A stretch of 64,000 bases of DNA, taken from positions 1,550,001 through 1,614,000 of the forward strand of contig NZ_CP020773.1 in assembly GCF_002101335.1 (NCBI RefSeq), in the 5' to 3' direction. Of this stretch, positions 12,318 through 21,899 are shown piece after piece. Made by a program: the position numbers and the translations under genes. The stretch's first letter is position 1; every line of letters starts with the position of its first letter. Origin of the DNA: Staphylococcus lutrae. Its GTDB lineage: Bacteria > Bacillota > Bacilli > Staphylococcales > Staphylococcaceae. Below the pieces are notes generated by a model. That model was not told the origin of the DNA and ran no database searches. It saw only the letters and a program-made list of their open reading frames with translations.

Positions 12318-13484
12318 TTAAAACAGTGATTCAAGTTCAAGGATTTTCATAAAGGTACTGACTGCGTATTTCATAGCTTGTTCATCTATATCAAAATGAG
12401 GACTATGATGCGGCCAATTTGTACCTTTTTCAGCATTCCCACATCCTGTTAAGAAAAAAGCACCAGGTCGTGCATTTAAATAATAAGAAAAATCTTCACC
12501 GACCATCATTAAGTCAGCGGTGCGGTATCTAAAATTGAGCGCATCGGCTGCTTTTTGCACTGTTTCGACTGAGGGCGCATGATTGTATACAGGTAAGTAT
12601 CCTTTAATATAGTCAAATGAATAAGTGACGTCATTAGCAAGGGACAAGCCCTGTAACAACAGGTCCATTTTGTGATAAATATGTGCTTGAATATCCGTTT
12701 CAAAGGTACGTACTGTTCCGCGACAAGTTGCAGTATCAGGAATGACATTATCTGCCTCACCAGCTTCGATTTTTCCAAAAGAGATGACGGCTTGTTTGAC
12801 AGGGTCTAGCGTACGAGAAATAATCTTTTGGGTACTTAAAATAAATTCAGCCAAAATAACAATAGGATCAATCGTTTCATGCGGTTTTGCGCCATGTCCG
12901 CCCTTACCATGGATTGTAACGGTAAATTCATCAGGTTGTGCCATCATCGGTCCTGGACGTGAATGAATCGTGCCTGTAGGATAACCCGTCCACAAATGAT
13001 TGCCATAGACTTTATCGACGCCCATTAAGGCATTATCAGCAATCATCTCTTGGGCACCTCCCGGCATGACTTCTTCACCATATTGAAAAATAAGGATGAC
13101 AGTACCTTTAAGTTGGTGTTGATGTTCGTGAAGGAGTTCAGCGACTGTTAATAAAATCGCAGTATGTCCATCATGTCCACATGCATGCATCACACCTGGG
13201 ATGGTCGAACGATAAGCAACCGCCTTTAAATCTTGGATGGGGAGGGCATCAAAATCCGCGCGTAATGCAATTGTTGGTCCATTTTGTGAGCCATTGATAC
13301 GTGCAACGATACCGTGACGCCCGACAGGTGTTTCAATTTGAAAATTTAATGCCTTTAATCTGTTTAAAATATAAGTCGCTGTATGCTTTTCTTGAAATGA
13401 CAATTCAGGATGCTGATGGAGGTAGCGACGTGTACGTATCATCTCCTCTTCTTTGTCAGATGCCAGTTGAAACCAATCTTTCAC
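12318..13484 (-). CDS. M20 family amidohydrolase/aminoacylase
   Basis: Zinc metallo-amidohydrolase of the M20D/hippurate hydrolase type, which removes N-acyl groups from amino acids. The protein is 388 residues from GTG 13484, chosen because GAAGGAGAG lies just upstream and because longer in-frame extensions have no ribosome binding site. Metal-binding motifs: MHACGHDGH, YGEEVMPGG, and a late GEDFSYY. The inserted dimerisation domain (GKGGHGAKPH) is in the middle. The cytosolic substrate cannot be told from sequence. The same gene follows tuf in S. aureus, so this is backbone. Confidence 0.88.
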   Translation of the reverse strand: MKDWFQLASDKEEEMIRTRRYLHQHPELSFQEKHTATYILNRLKALNFQIETPVGRHGIVARINGSQNGPTIALRADFDALPIQDLKAVAYRSTIPGVMHACGHDGHTAILLTVAELLHEHQHQLKGTVILIFQYGEEVMPGGAQEMIADNALMGVDKVYGNHLWTGYPTGTIHSRPGPMMAQPDEFTVTIHGKGGHGAKPHETIDPIVILAEFILSTQKIISRTLDPVKQAVISFGKIEAGEADNVIPDTATCRGTVRTFETDIQAHIYHKMDLLLQGLSLANDVTYSFDYIKGYLPVYNHAPSVETVQKAADALNFRYRTADLMMVGEDFSYYLNARPGAFFLTGCGNAEKGTNWPHHSPHFDIDEQAMKYAVSTFMKILELESLF

Positions 13485-13594
13485 AATAACTCTCTCCTTC
13501 AGTACAGTGATTTTATTTATTATACACTTGCTTTTAACTTTGTTCAAAATACGTTATGATAAAGATAATTGAAAAGGTGAAAGGGGAATTGACG

Positions 13595-14782
13595 GTGGTA
13601 CAACATTTAAACGATTTTCTTGATGAAAATTTAAACCATTTAAAAGAAAATGGTCTATACAACGAGATTGACACAGTAGAAGGTGCAAATGGACCAGAAA
13701 TTCAAATTAATGGTAAAAAATACATTAATTTGTCTTCAAACAACTATTTAGGCTTAGCAACAAATGAAGACTTAAAAGCAGCTGCTAAAAGTGCAATCGA
13801 TTCACATGGTGTCGGAGCAGGTGCCGTTCGTTCGATTAACGGGACTTTAGATTTACACGATGAATTAGAGGCAACATTAGCAGAATTTAAAGGGACTGAA
13901 GCAGCAGTTGCGTATCAATCAGGGTTTAACTGTAATATGGCAGCAATTTCAGCAGTTATGAATAAAAATGATGCGATTTTATCTGATGAGTTAAACCATG
14001 CTTCAATTATTGATGGTTGTCGCTTATCAAAAGCTAAAATTATTCGTGTCAATCACTCAGATATGGATGATTTACGTCAAAAAGCCAAAGAGGCTGTAGA
14101 ATCAGGGCTCTATAACAAAGTGATGTACATTACTGATGGTGTCTTCAGTATGGACGGTGATGTTGCGAAGTTACCTGAGATTGTTGAAATTTGTGAAGCA
14201 TATGGCATCATGATATATGTTGACGACGCACATGGCTCAGGTGTGATGGGTAAAGGTGCAGGAACAGTGAAACACTTTGGTTTGCAAGATAAAGTGGACT
14301 TCCAAATCGGTACGTTATCAAAAGCAATCGGTGTTGTCGGCGGTTATGTTGCGGGGAGTCAAAAGTTAATAGACTGGTTGAAAGCACAATCACGTCCATT
14401 CTTATTCTCAACATCATTGGCGCCTGGAGACACAAAAGCGATTACAGAAGCAGTGAAGAAATTGATGGCATCTACAGCGCTTCATGATCGTTTATGGGAA
14501 AATGCCAACTACTTAAAAGACGGTTTAGCACGTTTAGGTTTTAATACTGGTGCATCTGAAACGCCGATTACACCAGTGATTATTGGTGATGAAAAGAAAA
14601 CACAACAATTTAGTAAGCGTCTAATGGAAGAGGGGATCTATGTGAAATCGATTGTTTTCCCAACTGTTCCACGAGGTACGGGACGTGTTCGTAACATGCC
14701 TACAGCCGCACATACAAAAGAAATGTTAGATCAAGCATTAGAAGTGTATGAACGTGTAGGTAAAGAACTCGACATCATTTAA
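13595..14782 (+). CDS. kbl: 2-amino-3-ketobutyrate CoA ligase (glycine C-acetyltransferase)
   Basis: PLP-dependent alpha-oxoamine synthase: converts 2-amino-3-ketobutyrate plus CoA to glycine and acetyl-CoA. It is 395 residues from GTG 13595 (MVQHLNDFL), which equals S. aureus Kbl; AAAGGGGAA lies upstream, and the in-frame ATG at 13556 has no binding site. Motifs: [18 protein letters not shown], and the PLP lysine in [13 protein letters not shown]. It is paired with the threonine dehydrogenase downstream, giving a two-step threonine-to-glycine route. Confidence 0.93.
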   Translation: MVQHLNDFLDENLNHLKENGLYNEIDTVEGANGPEIQINGKKYINLSSNNYLGLATNEDLKAAAKSAIDSHGVGAGAVRSINGTLDLHDELEATLAEFKGTEAAVAYQSGFNCNMAAISAVMNKNDAILSDELNHASIIDGCRLSKAKIIRVNHSDMDDLRQKAKEAVESGLYNKVMYITDGVFSMDGDVAKLPEIVEICEAYGIMIYVDDAHGSGVMGKGAGTVKHFGLQDKVDFQIGTLSKAIGVVGGYVAGSQKLIDWLKAQSRPFLFSTSLAPGDTKAITEAVKKLMASTALHDRLWENANYLKDGLARLGFNTGASETPITPVIIGDEKKTQQFSKRLMEEGIYVKSIVFPTVPRGTGRVRNMPTAAHTKEMLDQALEVYERVGKELDII

Positions 14783-14801
14783 TACGAATTGTGCATACAT
14801 G

Positions 14802-14840
14802 AGAGGTGAAGCATCTTGAAGCGGTGTTCACCTCTTTTTT
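14802..14840 (+). terminator. Terminator after kbl
   Basis: AGAGGTGAA pairs with TTCACCTCT around a 16-base loop, followed by TTTTT. It separates kbl from tdh, which therefore may have its own promoter in the 160 bases between them. Confidence 0.85.
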
Positions 14841-15002
14841 GATATGTCGAATAGCGATTTAAATATGGGACTGTGTGACGATGTGTTTGATAGATATACA
14901 ATAAATCGCTTAAATGGTATAATCTGAATAGTTGTTGGAGAAAATGATTGTGCAAGAAACGCATATGTCCGCGTGATAAAGACAGATTGGAGATGGAAGA
15001 CG

Positions 15003-15965
15003 ATGAAAAGAATAATGATTACAGGTGCACTAGGGCAAATTGGAACGGAACTTGTTGCGAAATGTCGAGAAATCTATGGGAATGACAATGTTTTAGCAAC
15101 AGATATCCGTGAACCAGAGGCAGATTCTATCGTTGCTGCAGGCCCTTTTGAGGTGCTTGATGTCACAGATGAAAATAGAATGATACAATTAGTCGAATCG
15201 TTTAAACCTGATACGCTCATGCATATGGCGGCATTATTATCAGCGACTTGTGAACAAAAACCATTATTGGCTTGGAATTTGAATATGGGTGGTTTAATTA
15301 ATGCATTAGAAACTGCTCGTAAATATCGCTTACAATTCTTCACACCGAGCTCAATTGGTGCATTTGGTCCGAATACCCCTAAGAAAAATACACCTCAAGT
15401 CACCATACAACGTCCGAATACGATGTACGGTGTGAATAAAGTTTCTGGGGAACTTCTATGTGACTATTACTTCACTAAATTTGGAGTGGATACACGTAGC
15501 GTCCGTTTTCCTGGTTTGATTTCTTATGTGAAAGAACCAGGTGGAGGAACGACAGACTATGCGGTAGATATATATTTTCAAGCACTTCGTGAGGGACGAT
15601 ATACAAGTTATATTGCTAAAGACACCTATATGGATATGATGTTTATGGACGATGCCATTGATGCCATTATTCAATTGATGGAAGCGGATGGCGGAAAATT
15701 GATCCACCGTAATGCATATAACTTAAGTGCGATGAGCCTTGAGCCTGAAATGATTAAAACAGCGATTCAAGAGCATATTCCTGATTTTACATTAGATTAT
15801 GATGTCGATCCTGCCCGTCAAGACATTGCGGAAAGTTGGCCAGACAATATTGATACAAGTTGTGCACGTGGAGAATGGGGCTTTAATCCACAATATGATT
15901 TAGAGAAGATGACTGTGCGTATGCTTGAAGGTATTCGCGAAAAAGAAAATCATAAAGTGCAATAA
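15003..15965 (+). CDS. tdh: L-threonine 3-dehydrogenase, short-chain (SDR/epimerase-like) type
   Basis: NAD-dependent oxidation of threonine to 2-amino-3-ketobutyrate, the substrate of Kbl. The extended-SDR fold shows the nucleotide motif TGALGQIG near residue 6, the catalytic TPSSIGAFG and YGVNK (Tyr-x-x-x-Lys), and the family string VRFPGLIS. It is 320 residues from ATG 15003, which has GGAGATGGAAG upstream; an earlier in-frame start at 14973 lacks one. Often annotated only as NAD-dependent epimerase; linkage to kbl supports the threonine role. Confidence 0.85.
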   Translation: MKRIMITGALGQIGTELVAKCREIYGNDNVLATDIREPEADSIVAAGPFEVLDVTDENRMIQLVESFKPDTLMHMAALLSATCEQKPLLAWNLNMGGLINALETARKYRLQFFTPSSIGAFGPNTPKKNTPQVTIQRPNTMYGVNKVSGELLCDYYFTKFGVDTRSVRFPGLISYVKEPGGGTTDYAVDIYFQALREGRYTSYIAKDTYMDMMFMDDAIDAIIQLMEADGGKLIHRNAYNLSAMSLEPEMIKTAIQEHIPDFTLDYDVDPARQDIAESWPDNIDTSCARGEWGFNPQYDLEKMTVRMLEGIREKENHKVQ

Positions 15966-15976
15966 AATAAATCGAG

Positions 15977-16038
15977 ATAAAAAGTAAGGTAAAGCAATAA
16001 ATCGGTATTGACTGTTTTTGCGAGACCTTACTTTTTAT
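15977..16038 (+). terminator. Terminator after tdh
   Basis: ATAAAAAGTAAGGT (15977-15990) pairs perfectly with ACCTTACTTTTTAT (16025-16038) around a 34-base loop. Confidence 0.75.
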
Positions 16039-16119
16039 TGTCATTTAAAGATACAAAATAATAATGGATAATTGAAGTAAGGTTGTAAAATATTAAATTA
16101 ATAGGCATTAATTATTTTA

Positions 16120-16165
16120 AATTTTCGGAATACTCGTTGAATTATAAGACTTACACTGATATAAT
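16120..16165 (+). promoter_or_regulatory. ilvE promoter with CodY-like box
   Basis: TTGAAT (16137-16142) and TATAAT (16160-16165) are spaced by 17 bases. Immediately upstream, 16120-16134 reads AATTTTCGGAATACT, 12 of 15 matches to the CodY consensus AATTTTCWGAAAATT. CodY represses branched-chain amino-acid genes in staphylococci when isoleucine and GTP are plentiful, so repression of ilvE here is plausible. Confidence 0.6.
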
Positions 16166-16199
16166 GTCATATATGAAATTACATATAGGAGGAATAATC

Positions 16200-17276
16200 A
16201 TGTCAGATCAAGTCAAATTAGAAGTAAGTCCTTCGCTGAAAGAAAAGCCAGATTTTAATACGCTGACTTTTGGTGAAGTATTTACTGATTACATGTTAAG
16301 TTTTGAGTATTCATCAGATAAAGGATGGCACGATTTAAAGATTATTCCTTATGGTCCAATTGAGATATCTCCTGCTGCGCAAAGCATCCATTACGGACAG
16401 TCTGTTTTTGAAGGATTAAAAGCATATAAGCATGATGGCGAGGTTGTATTATTTAGACCTGAGGAAAACTTTAAACGTATTAATCAGTCATTAGCACGGT
16501 TGAAAATGCCGGAAATTGATGAATCTTTATTACTAGAAGGATTGAAACAACTTGTCGATATTGATCGAGATTGGGTGCCTGATGGGGAAGGTCAATCGTT
16601 ATATATTCGACCTACTGTATTTGCAACACAAGGTGTGTTAGGGGTTCATCCTTCCCACGAGTATCGATTGTTGATTATATTGTCGCCTTCAGGTTCATAC
16701 TATGGTGGTGACTCATTACGTCCGACAAAAATTTATGTTGAAGATGAATATGTGCGTGCAGTACGGGGAGGCGTCGGTTTTGCAAAGGTAGCTGGTAACT
16801 ATGCAGCAAGTTTACTCGCACAAGCTAATGCCAATGCACTTGGTTTTGATCAAGTCTTATGGTTAGACGGTGTAGAGCAAAAATACGTAGAAGAAGTCGG
16901 TAGTATGAACATCTTTTTTGTCATCAAAGGAAAAGTTGTGACACCTGCGCTTAACGGCAGTATTCTACCGGGTATTACGCGTAAAACAGTATTAGAACTT
17001 GCGACGTTATTAGGCTATGAAACAGAAGAACGCCGTATTTCTATAGAAGAGTTGTTCGAACTCTATCATCAAGGTGATTTGGAAGAGATTTTCGGTACGG
17101 GGACAGCGGCGGTCATATCTCCTGTTGGAACGTTGCAATTTAAAGACCAGCAGATGGTGATTAACGACAACAAAACTGGGCCGATTACACAACATCTTTA
17201 TGATCAATATACTGGTATACAAAGCGGACAATTAGAAGATCCACAAGGTTGGCGTGTTGTCGTACCAAGATATTAA
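16200..17276 (+). CDS. ilvE: Branched-chain amino acid aminotransferase
   Basis: PLP enzyme (fold type IV) that interconverts Ile/Leu/Val and their 2-oxo acids; cytosolic. It is 358 residues from ATG 16200, which follows TAGGAGGAATAATC; the longer frame starting at 16137 would include the promoter. Recognisable strings are [12 protein letters not shown], the PLP-lysine region [16 protein letters not shown], and [11 protein letters not shown]. In S. aureus this gene occupies the same place. The CodY-like box upstream suggests repression in rich medium. Confidence 0.95.
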   Translation: MSDQVKLEVSPSLKEKPDFNTLTFGEVFTDYMLSFEYSSDKGWHDLKIIPYGPIEISPAAQSIHYGQSVFEGLKAYKHDGEVVLFRPEENFKRINQSLARLKMPEIDESLLLEGLKQLVDIDRDWVPDGEGQSLYIRPTVFATQGVLGVHPSHEYRLLIILSPSGSYYGGDSLRPTKIYVEDEYVRAVRGGVGFAKVAGNYAASLLAQANANALGFDQVLWLDGVEQKYVEEVGSMNIFFVIKGKVVTPALNGSILPGITRKTVLELATLLGYETEERRISIEELFELYHQGDLEEIFGTGTAAVISPVGTLQFKDQQMVINDNKTGPITQHLYDQYTGIQSGQLEDPQGWRVVVPRY

Positions 17277-17356
17277 AAGGTATTTCATCGGACAGGTTCA
17301 ATAGCGTGGGAAATTATTTTTACTATTAATATGCTATTGAGCATTCGCCTATATTT

Positions 17357-17396
17357 AAAAGCGAGAAATCTTGGATACTCAAGTTTTCTCGCTTTT
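17357..17396. terminator. Bidirectional terminator between ilvE and the sphingomyelinase gene
   Basis: AAAAGCGAGAAA pairs with TTTTCTCGCTTTT around 15 bases, between two convergent genes. Both flanks carry the A/T tracts needed for each strand. Confidence 0.8.
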
Positions 17397-17438
17397 CGTT
17401 GCCTGTATCAGCCATGTTTTCTGCATGTGAAGTCATCA

Positions 17439-18434
17439 TCAAGATGATTGACTATACGCTTTTACAGGGAAATGGTCTGAATAATCATTGTAGACATATA
17501 AGTAAGGGAATTTGTAAACATCCCATGTAGGTGCTTTCTCATTAATTGCCGCATTGACTAATTTCCCAGGTTGTCTATGATTTTTATCGACAAAAATATA
17601 ATCTAAATATTCCGGCTGTGCATTAGGGAAATTATATTTCGCAATAGAGTTGTATTTCGGATCCCAAGTGCTTGTATAACCGTTATAAATCACATCATTC
17701 ACATTTAAGTTTTTAAGCATCTCTTGGTATTCTCCAGATGTTGAATTTTTATTGACATTCAAATCTCCACCGATGTAAACCACTTCATCTTTTGGAATGT
17801 TTTTATTTTTTACGAATGTACTGATCTCTTTCATTTGTTCAGCACGAATTGTTCTGTCGTGTCCAGCACCGCATTGTGAATCTTCGGATTGTGTATGTGT
17901 ACCGATGACGTGGACAAATTTACCCTCTTTTTCGATTTTAGTATAAACAAAGCCTTTATTACTATTGTTATCGAAGCCACAACCATGTTGAAAGACGTGT
18001 TGAATTTTTTCTTTGATAGGGTATTGACTCACGATAGCGACCCCACCATCTTCAAATGTTGAGCTCGAATAATTCCCCTCTGTTCGATCCCAGCCCGATG
18101 TTGAACGCCCTAGCACGCTTGTTTGATAAGGATAGTCAGCTTTTAGATTGTTTAGTAATCGGTCTGACGCGCCATTATCAAATACTTCATTTAGTATGAC
18201 GACATCGTTTCCTTTGATATACTGCGATTTGGCGATTAAGTCGGCCCGGATGTTTTGACCCCAGTTTGGATATAAATAGGTGGACAACATATAAACGTTA
18301 TGTGTGGCTAACGTTAATTCTGAATGAGGCGCAGGAGATGCTGCGCGTACTTCCCCAGTATTGACGATCCCAGTGAACATTAAAGTCGCTAAAGCTAAAG
18401 ACATTAATTTCTTTTTTCTAATAATATTTTTCAT
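17439..18434 (-). CDS. hlb: Sphingomyelinase C, beta-haemolysin
   Basis: Secreted Mg-dependent sphingomyelinase that cleaves sphingomyelin to ceramide and phosphocholine and lyses erythrocytes. It is 331 residues from ATG 18434, with GAGGAG 9 bases upstream; the in-frame GTG 18443 abuts that site and is rejected. The signal peptide ends near residue 32 (GEVRAA/SPAPH). DNase-I-like fold motifs: LATHNVYML, ILNEVFDN, GTHTQSEDSQC, GGDLNVNK and the final DYSDHFPV with the catalytic His. Two cysteines (HGCGF, DSQCG) can form the family disulphide. The gene is intact. It lies between ilvE and the HAD gene, unlike S. aureus, where hlb is elsewhere. The 300 bases upstream to the next gene hold only AT-rich promoter-like sequence. 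Confidence 0.93.
   Translation of the reverse strand: MKNIIRKKKLMSLALATLMFTGIVNTGEVRAASPAPHSELTLATHNVYMLSTYLYPNWGQNIRADLIAKSQYIKGNDVVILNEVFDNGASDRLLNNLKADYPYQTSVLGRSTSGWDRTEGNYSSSTFEDGGVAIVSQYPIKEKIQHVFQHGCGFDNNSNKGFVYTKIEKEGKFVHVIGTHTQSEDSQCGAGHDRTIRAEQMKEISTFVKNKNIPKDEVVYIGGDLNVNKNSTSGEYQEMLKNLNVNDVIYNGYTSTWDPKYNSIAKYNFPNAQPEYLDYIFVDKNHRQPGKLVNAAINEKAPTWDVYKFPYLYVYNDYSDHFPVKAYSQSS
18261..18274 (-). other. Near-match to the beta-haemolysin-converting phage attachment core
   Basis: The minus-strand sequence here is TATATCCAAACTGG, 13 of 14 identical to the TGTATCCAAACTGG core that Sa3int (phi13-type) phages use in S. aureus hlb. It encodes YPNWG of the enzyme. The site is unoccupied. Confidence 0.6.
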
Positions 18435-18735
18435 TTTTACCACTCCTCAATTAAATAATATACCTTGTATTAGATAAAACAATTAAATTATTATTAAAAA
18501 TATTTTAAGATATATTTAAGGTATTAAAATGAAATATTAGAATGCTTTTTATACGTAAAAAGATTTAATGGTCTGTATTTATTTTGTGCTATAGTTTAAA
18601 ATCTTTGAGGTGTGAATCGTGTATTTGAATGCTATTGTTATAGTGCATACACGTAGTGAAATGGGTTTATCTCGTCTTTAACGTATATTCGATGTATGAT
18701 GTAGGCTAAAGAGCTATAAAAATGGAGGGAAATTG

Positions 18736-19440
18736 ATGGCGCAATTGAAATGGATTTTATTTGATAAAGATGGGACTTTGATTCATTTTGATGAAAGTTG
18801 GGTCAAAATAGGGATTCAGCTCGTCAATGATGTTTGTGCGCATTTTAATATTAAAGATGTAGCGTCTGTGTATCGTGCAATCGGCGTTAACGGCAATCAA
18901 TTTGTTAAAGGCAGTGTGATGGAGCGCGGTACATTGGCAGAGATGATTGATGTGTTTCAACAGTTCACGCAACAAGATGTGTCGCAATGGGTGTCACAAC
19001 AGAGTCAAAAGTTGATGCGTCAGCGTGTTCCTGAAATTGAACTTTACCCGGGTGTTCAGACATTGCTTGAACGTTTAAAAGTCCAGTCGTACCGATTAGG
19101 TCTTGTGACAAGTGATAATGCGACAGGCATGACTCAGTTTATTGAGCAGACAGGTCTGGAAGGTTATTTTGATTTATTGATTTCAACAAATGAGGGGCAA
19201 TATGAAAAACCAGACATTCGTTTGCTTAATCCTTTATGGGAACAGGGGATTAGTGGGAAGCAGGTTGTTATGGTTGGAGACACAGATATTGATATGCGTA
19301 CCGGTAAAAATATGGGGAGTGCATTGAATGTAGGTGTGAGAACGGGTCTAGGCAGGGATGCGACATTTGATGCGGCGGATGCGGTCATTGATCATGTGGG
19401 TTTATTAGAAGATGTTTTAACGGAGATGACTTCAGAATAA
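18736..19440 (+). CDS. HAD-superfamily hydrolase (phosphoglycolate phosphatase-like)
   Basis: Probable small-molecule phosphatase, 234 residues. HAD motif I FDKDGTL carries the nucleophile Asp near residue 9; motif II is VTSDN, and motif III/IV is the late VGDTDIDMRTGKN. A helical cap lies between. ATG 18736 is 6 bases after GGAGGG; the TTG one codon earlier is less likely. Substrate is unknown; the family includes Gph and PpaX. The gene after ilvE in S. aureus is also a HAD protein. Confidence 0.85.
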   Translation: MAQLKWILFDKDGTLIHFDESWVKIGIQLVNDVCAHFNIKDVASVYRAIGVNGNQFVKGSVMERGTLAEMIDVFQQFTQQDVSQWVSQQSQKLMRQRVPEIELYPGVQTLLERLKVQSYRLGLVTSDNATGMTQFIEQTGLEGYFDLLISTNEGQYEKPDIRLLNPLWEQGISGKQVVMVGDTDIDMRTGKNMGSALNVGVRTGLGRDATFDAADAVIDHVGLLEDVLTEMTSE

Positions 19441-19505
19441 TGGGGCGTATCTCCTTTTCATTCTTAACTAAGGCGGTAAACGTCAAGCGTTACATCAAAA
19501 TAAAA

Positions 19506-19541
19506 CCCCTAAAGTTGAATGTTAAGGTACAACTTTAGGGG
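19506..19541. terminator. Terminator between the HAD and deoxynucleoside kinase genes
   Basis: CCCCTAAAGTTG pairs perfectly with CAACTTTAGGGG around 12 bases. It sits between two convergent genes. Confidence 0.8.
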
Positions 19542-19580
19542 CGTTTCAATCTCGGCTATTTTAAGACCTCGCACAAAGGT

Positions 19581-20246
19581 CTATGAACGTGGATCAACTT
19601 GTCTGTATGTTTGGATGACTTGTTCGATTTTTTTCAAGACGATATCAATGGAAGCGGGATCTTCGTACAAATCATATTCTTTGATGTTCACACGGACAAC
19701 GGGGCATGCGTTAAACTGATTAATCCAGTCATCATAGCGTTTGAATAACATTTTCCAATATTCAGGATCTGTTTCGATTTCCATTTGACGTCCGCGCGTT
19801 TGAATGCGATTAATCACAGTATCATAATCTGATTCAAGATAAATCAGCACATCTGGTTTTGGAAAATAGGGGGTTAAGACCATGGCTTTAAAAAGGTTTG
19901 AATATGTATCGAAGTCTTCACGTGACATGGTCCCTTGTTCTTCATGCATTTTTGCAAAAATATCAACGTCTTCATAAATCGAACGATCTTGAACAAAACC
20001 GCCACCGTATTCAAACATACGCTTTTGTTCTTTAAAGCGCTCAGCTAAAAAATAAATTTGGAGATGAAAACTCCAACGATTGAAGTCGTGATAAAATTTA
20101 TCTAAGTATGGATTGTGTTCAACGTTTTCATATGAAGTTCTAAAGTTGAGTTTTTCGGCAAGCGCCCGTGTTAAAGAAGATTTGCCAACACCTACAGTCC
20201 CCGCAATAGTAATGACGGCATTGGATGGAATATTATATTCATTCAT
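19581..20246 (-). CDS. Deoxynucleoside kinase (deoxyadenosine/deoxycytidine kinase type)
   Basis: Salvage kinase that phosphorylates deoxynucleosides, paired with a second kinase directly upstream as in Bacillus (dck/dgk). It is 221 residues from ATG 20246 (MNEYNIPSN), 8 bases after GGAGG; a second ATG two codons earlier is too close to that site. P-loop GTVGVGKSS, substrate region DRSIYEDVDIF, and the lid arginines in RIQTRGRQ are visible. It overlaps the upstream kinase gene by 8 bases, so the two are translationally coupled. Confidence 0.85.
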   Translation of the reverse strand: MNEYNIPSNAVITIAGTVGVGKSSLTRALAEKLNFRTSYENVEHNPYLDKFYHDFNRWSFHLQIYFLAERFKEQKRMFEYGGGFVQDRSIYEDVDIFAKMHEEQGTMSREDFDTYSNLFKAMVLTPYFPKPDVLIYLESDYDTVINRIQTRGRQMEIETDPEYWKMLFKRYDDWINQFNACPVVRVNIKEYDLYEDPASIDIVLKKIEQVIQTYRQVDPRS

Positions 20247-20856
20247 TTTCATAGCCTCCGATGAGTTCGTTAATTTGATGACGTATCGCATGATAATCTG
20301 CTTCGTTTTGGACAAAATCGATGTGTGTGGTATCAATCCATAACACTGCATGTCCTTCATTTTTTAAAGAAGTGTAGTAATTTGCGTAGTCTTCTTTTAA
20401 TTTAAGTAAATAACTGTCTTCAATATGTGCTTCAAAATGACGATCACGTTGAGCGATGCGTTTTTTGAGCACAGCTAAATCTGCATCTAAAATGACAGTA
20501 AAATCGGGATGAATGAGATCTTCGGTTAAAATATCATAAATCCGTGAAAATTTGTCATATTCTATTTCATTTAATGTATTGCGTGCAAAAATCTTGTTTT
20601 TATAGATATGATAGTCACTGACAATACCTTCCGTATGTTCAGCGAGGTCTTGATAAGCTTTGTAACGGTGACATAAGAAAAACATCTCCGTTTGAAAACT
20701 CCACTTTGAAATATCAGTATAAAAATCAGATAGGTAAGGGTTTTCGCCAACAATTTCTTTCGCTTCATAAAAGTGATAAGATTGACTTAACAGATGTGCG
20801 AGTGAAGATTTGCCAACGCCTATCGGACCTTCAATTGCGATAAACGGTTTTTTCAT
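20239..20856 (-). CDS. Deoxynucleoside kinase (deoxyguanosine kinase type)
   Basis: First gene of the two-kinase salvage operon, 205 residues. P-loop GPIGVGKSS at about residues 10-18, substrate-binding SDYHIYKNKIF and lid region KKRIAQRDR follow the deoxynucleoside kinase pattern. Assignment to deoxyguanosine rather than deoxyadenosine is by analogy with the Bacillus and S. aureus order and is not proven by sequence. It is divergently transcribed from tadA, 70 bases away. Confidence 0.83.
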   Translation of the reverse strand: MKKPFIAIEGPIGVGKSSLAHLLSQSYHFYEAKEIVGENPYLSDFYTDISKWSFQTEMFFLCHRYKAYQDLAEHTEGIVSDYHIYKNKIFARNTLNEIEYDKFSRIYDILTEDLIHPDFTVILDADLAVLKKRIAQRDRHFEAHIEDSYLLKLKEDYANYYTSLKNEGHAVLWIDTTHIDFVQNEADYHAIRHQINELIGGYENE

Positions 20857-20914
20857 TTTTTTCGCTCCATTATTATTTTAATTGAATCAATACTACAAAT
20901 TTTAACATAAGTGA

Positions 20915-21397
<483 letters not shown>

Positions 21398-21446
21398 GCA
21401 TGAGAGGGTGACCTCTACCTTGTCATCAAAATAATGAAATTCAGAG

Positions 21447-21482
21447 AAAGGCTTGAAATGGGTTCGTTTTAAAGCCTTTTTT
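21447..21482 (+). terminator. Terminator after tadA
   Basis: AAAGGCTT (21447-21454) pairs with AAGCCTTT (21472-21479) and is followed by TTTTT. Confidence 0.8.
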
Positions 21483-21899
21483 GAGTTTGAAAAAATTTGA
21501 AGTGACAAGACATTTTGAGCAACTGGTGGATGTCCGTTTATCGTACTTATAATATAAAATAAGTTTAAAAAATTGCTTGACATCTGAATAAAAAAGATTG
21601 AATATTAAATAAATTAGAGATACATAGAGAAAGAATCAAAGCATTTCATATCATCTGCCATTTTGGGAAATACAACTGTCGATAATAAGTTAAAAAGGCA
21701 GCGTGTTTTTTATCAATTTGTAAGGTACAGATAAAAGGATTAAATTTTGAATATTCACAATATGCGTTCAGAACGCCATGTTTCTGGTCGATGTGATCTT
21801 AAAACAATTGGATTCGGGGTGAGGACACCGATACAGCTCAAATGTAGTGAGGAACTTAGCATAATAAGGACTTAAATTTTTAAATGAAAGGAATTTAAA
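21483..21899. other. Gene-free stretch upstream of the MFS gene
   Basis: About 415 bases with no convincing frame. It is AT-rich up to 21730, then more mixed (21730-21860). No known riboswitch or T-box signature was recognised. It presumably holds the promoter of the MFS transporter gene. Confidence 0.4.

Noticed and set aside
13556..13594. Longer kbl start at ATG 13556
   Set aside because: It lacks a ribosome binding site and gives a product longer than the family; GTG 13595 matches the known N-terminus.
21730..21899. Possible riboswitch or T-box leader before the MFS gene
   Set aside because: None of the conserved T-box or riboswitch motifs I know is present, and no terminator/antiterminator pair was found.
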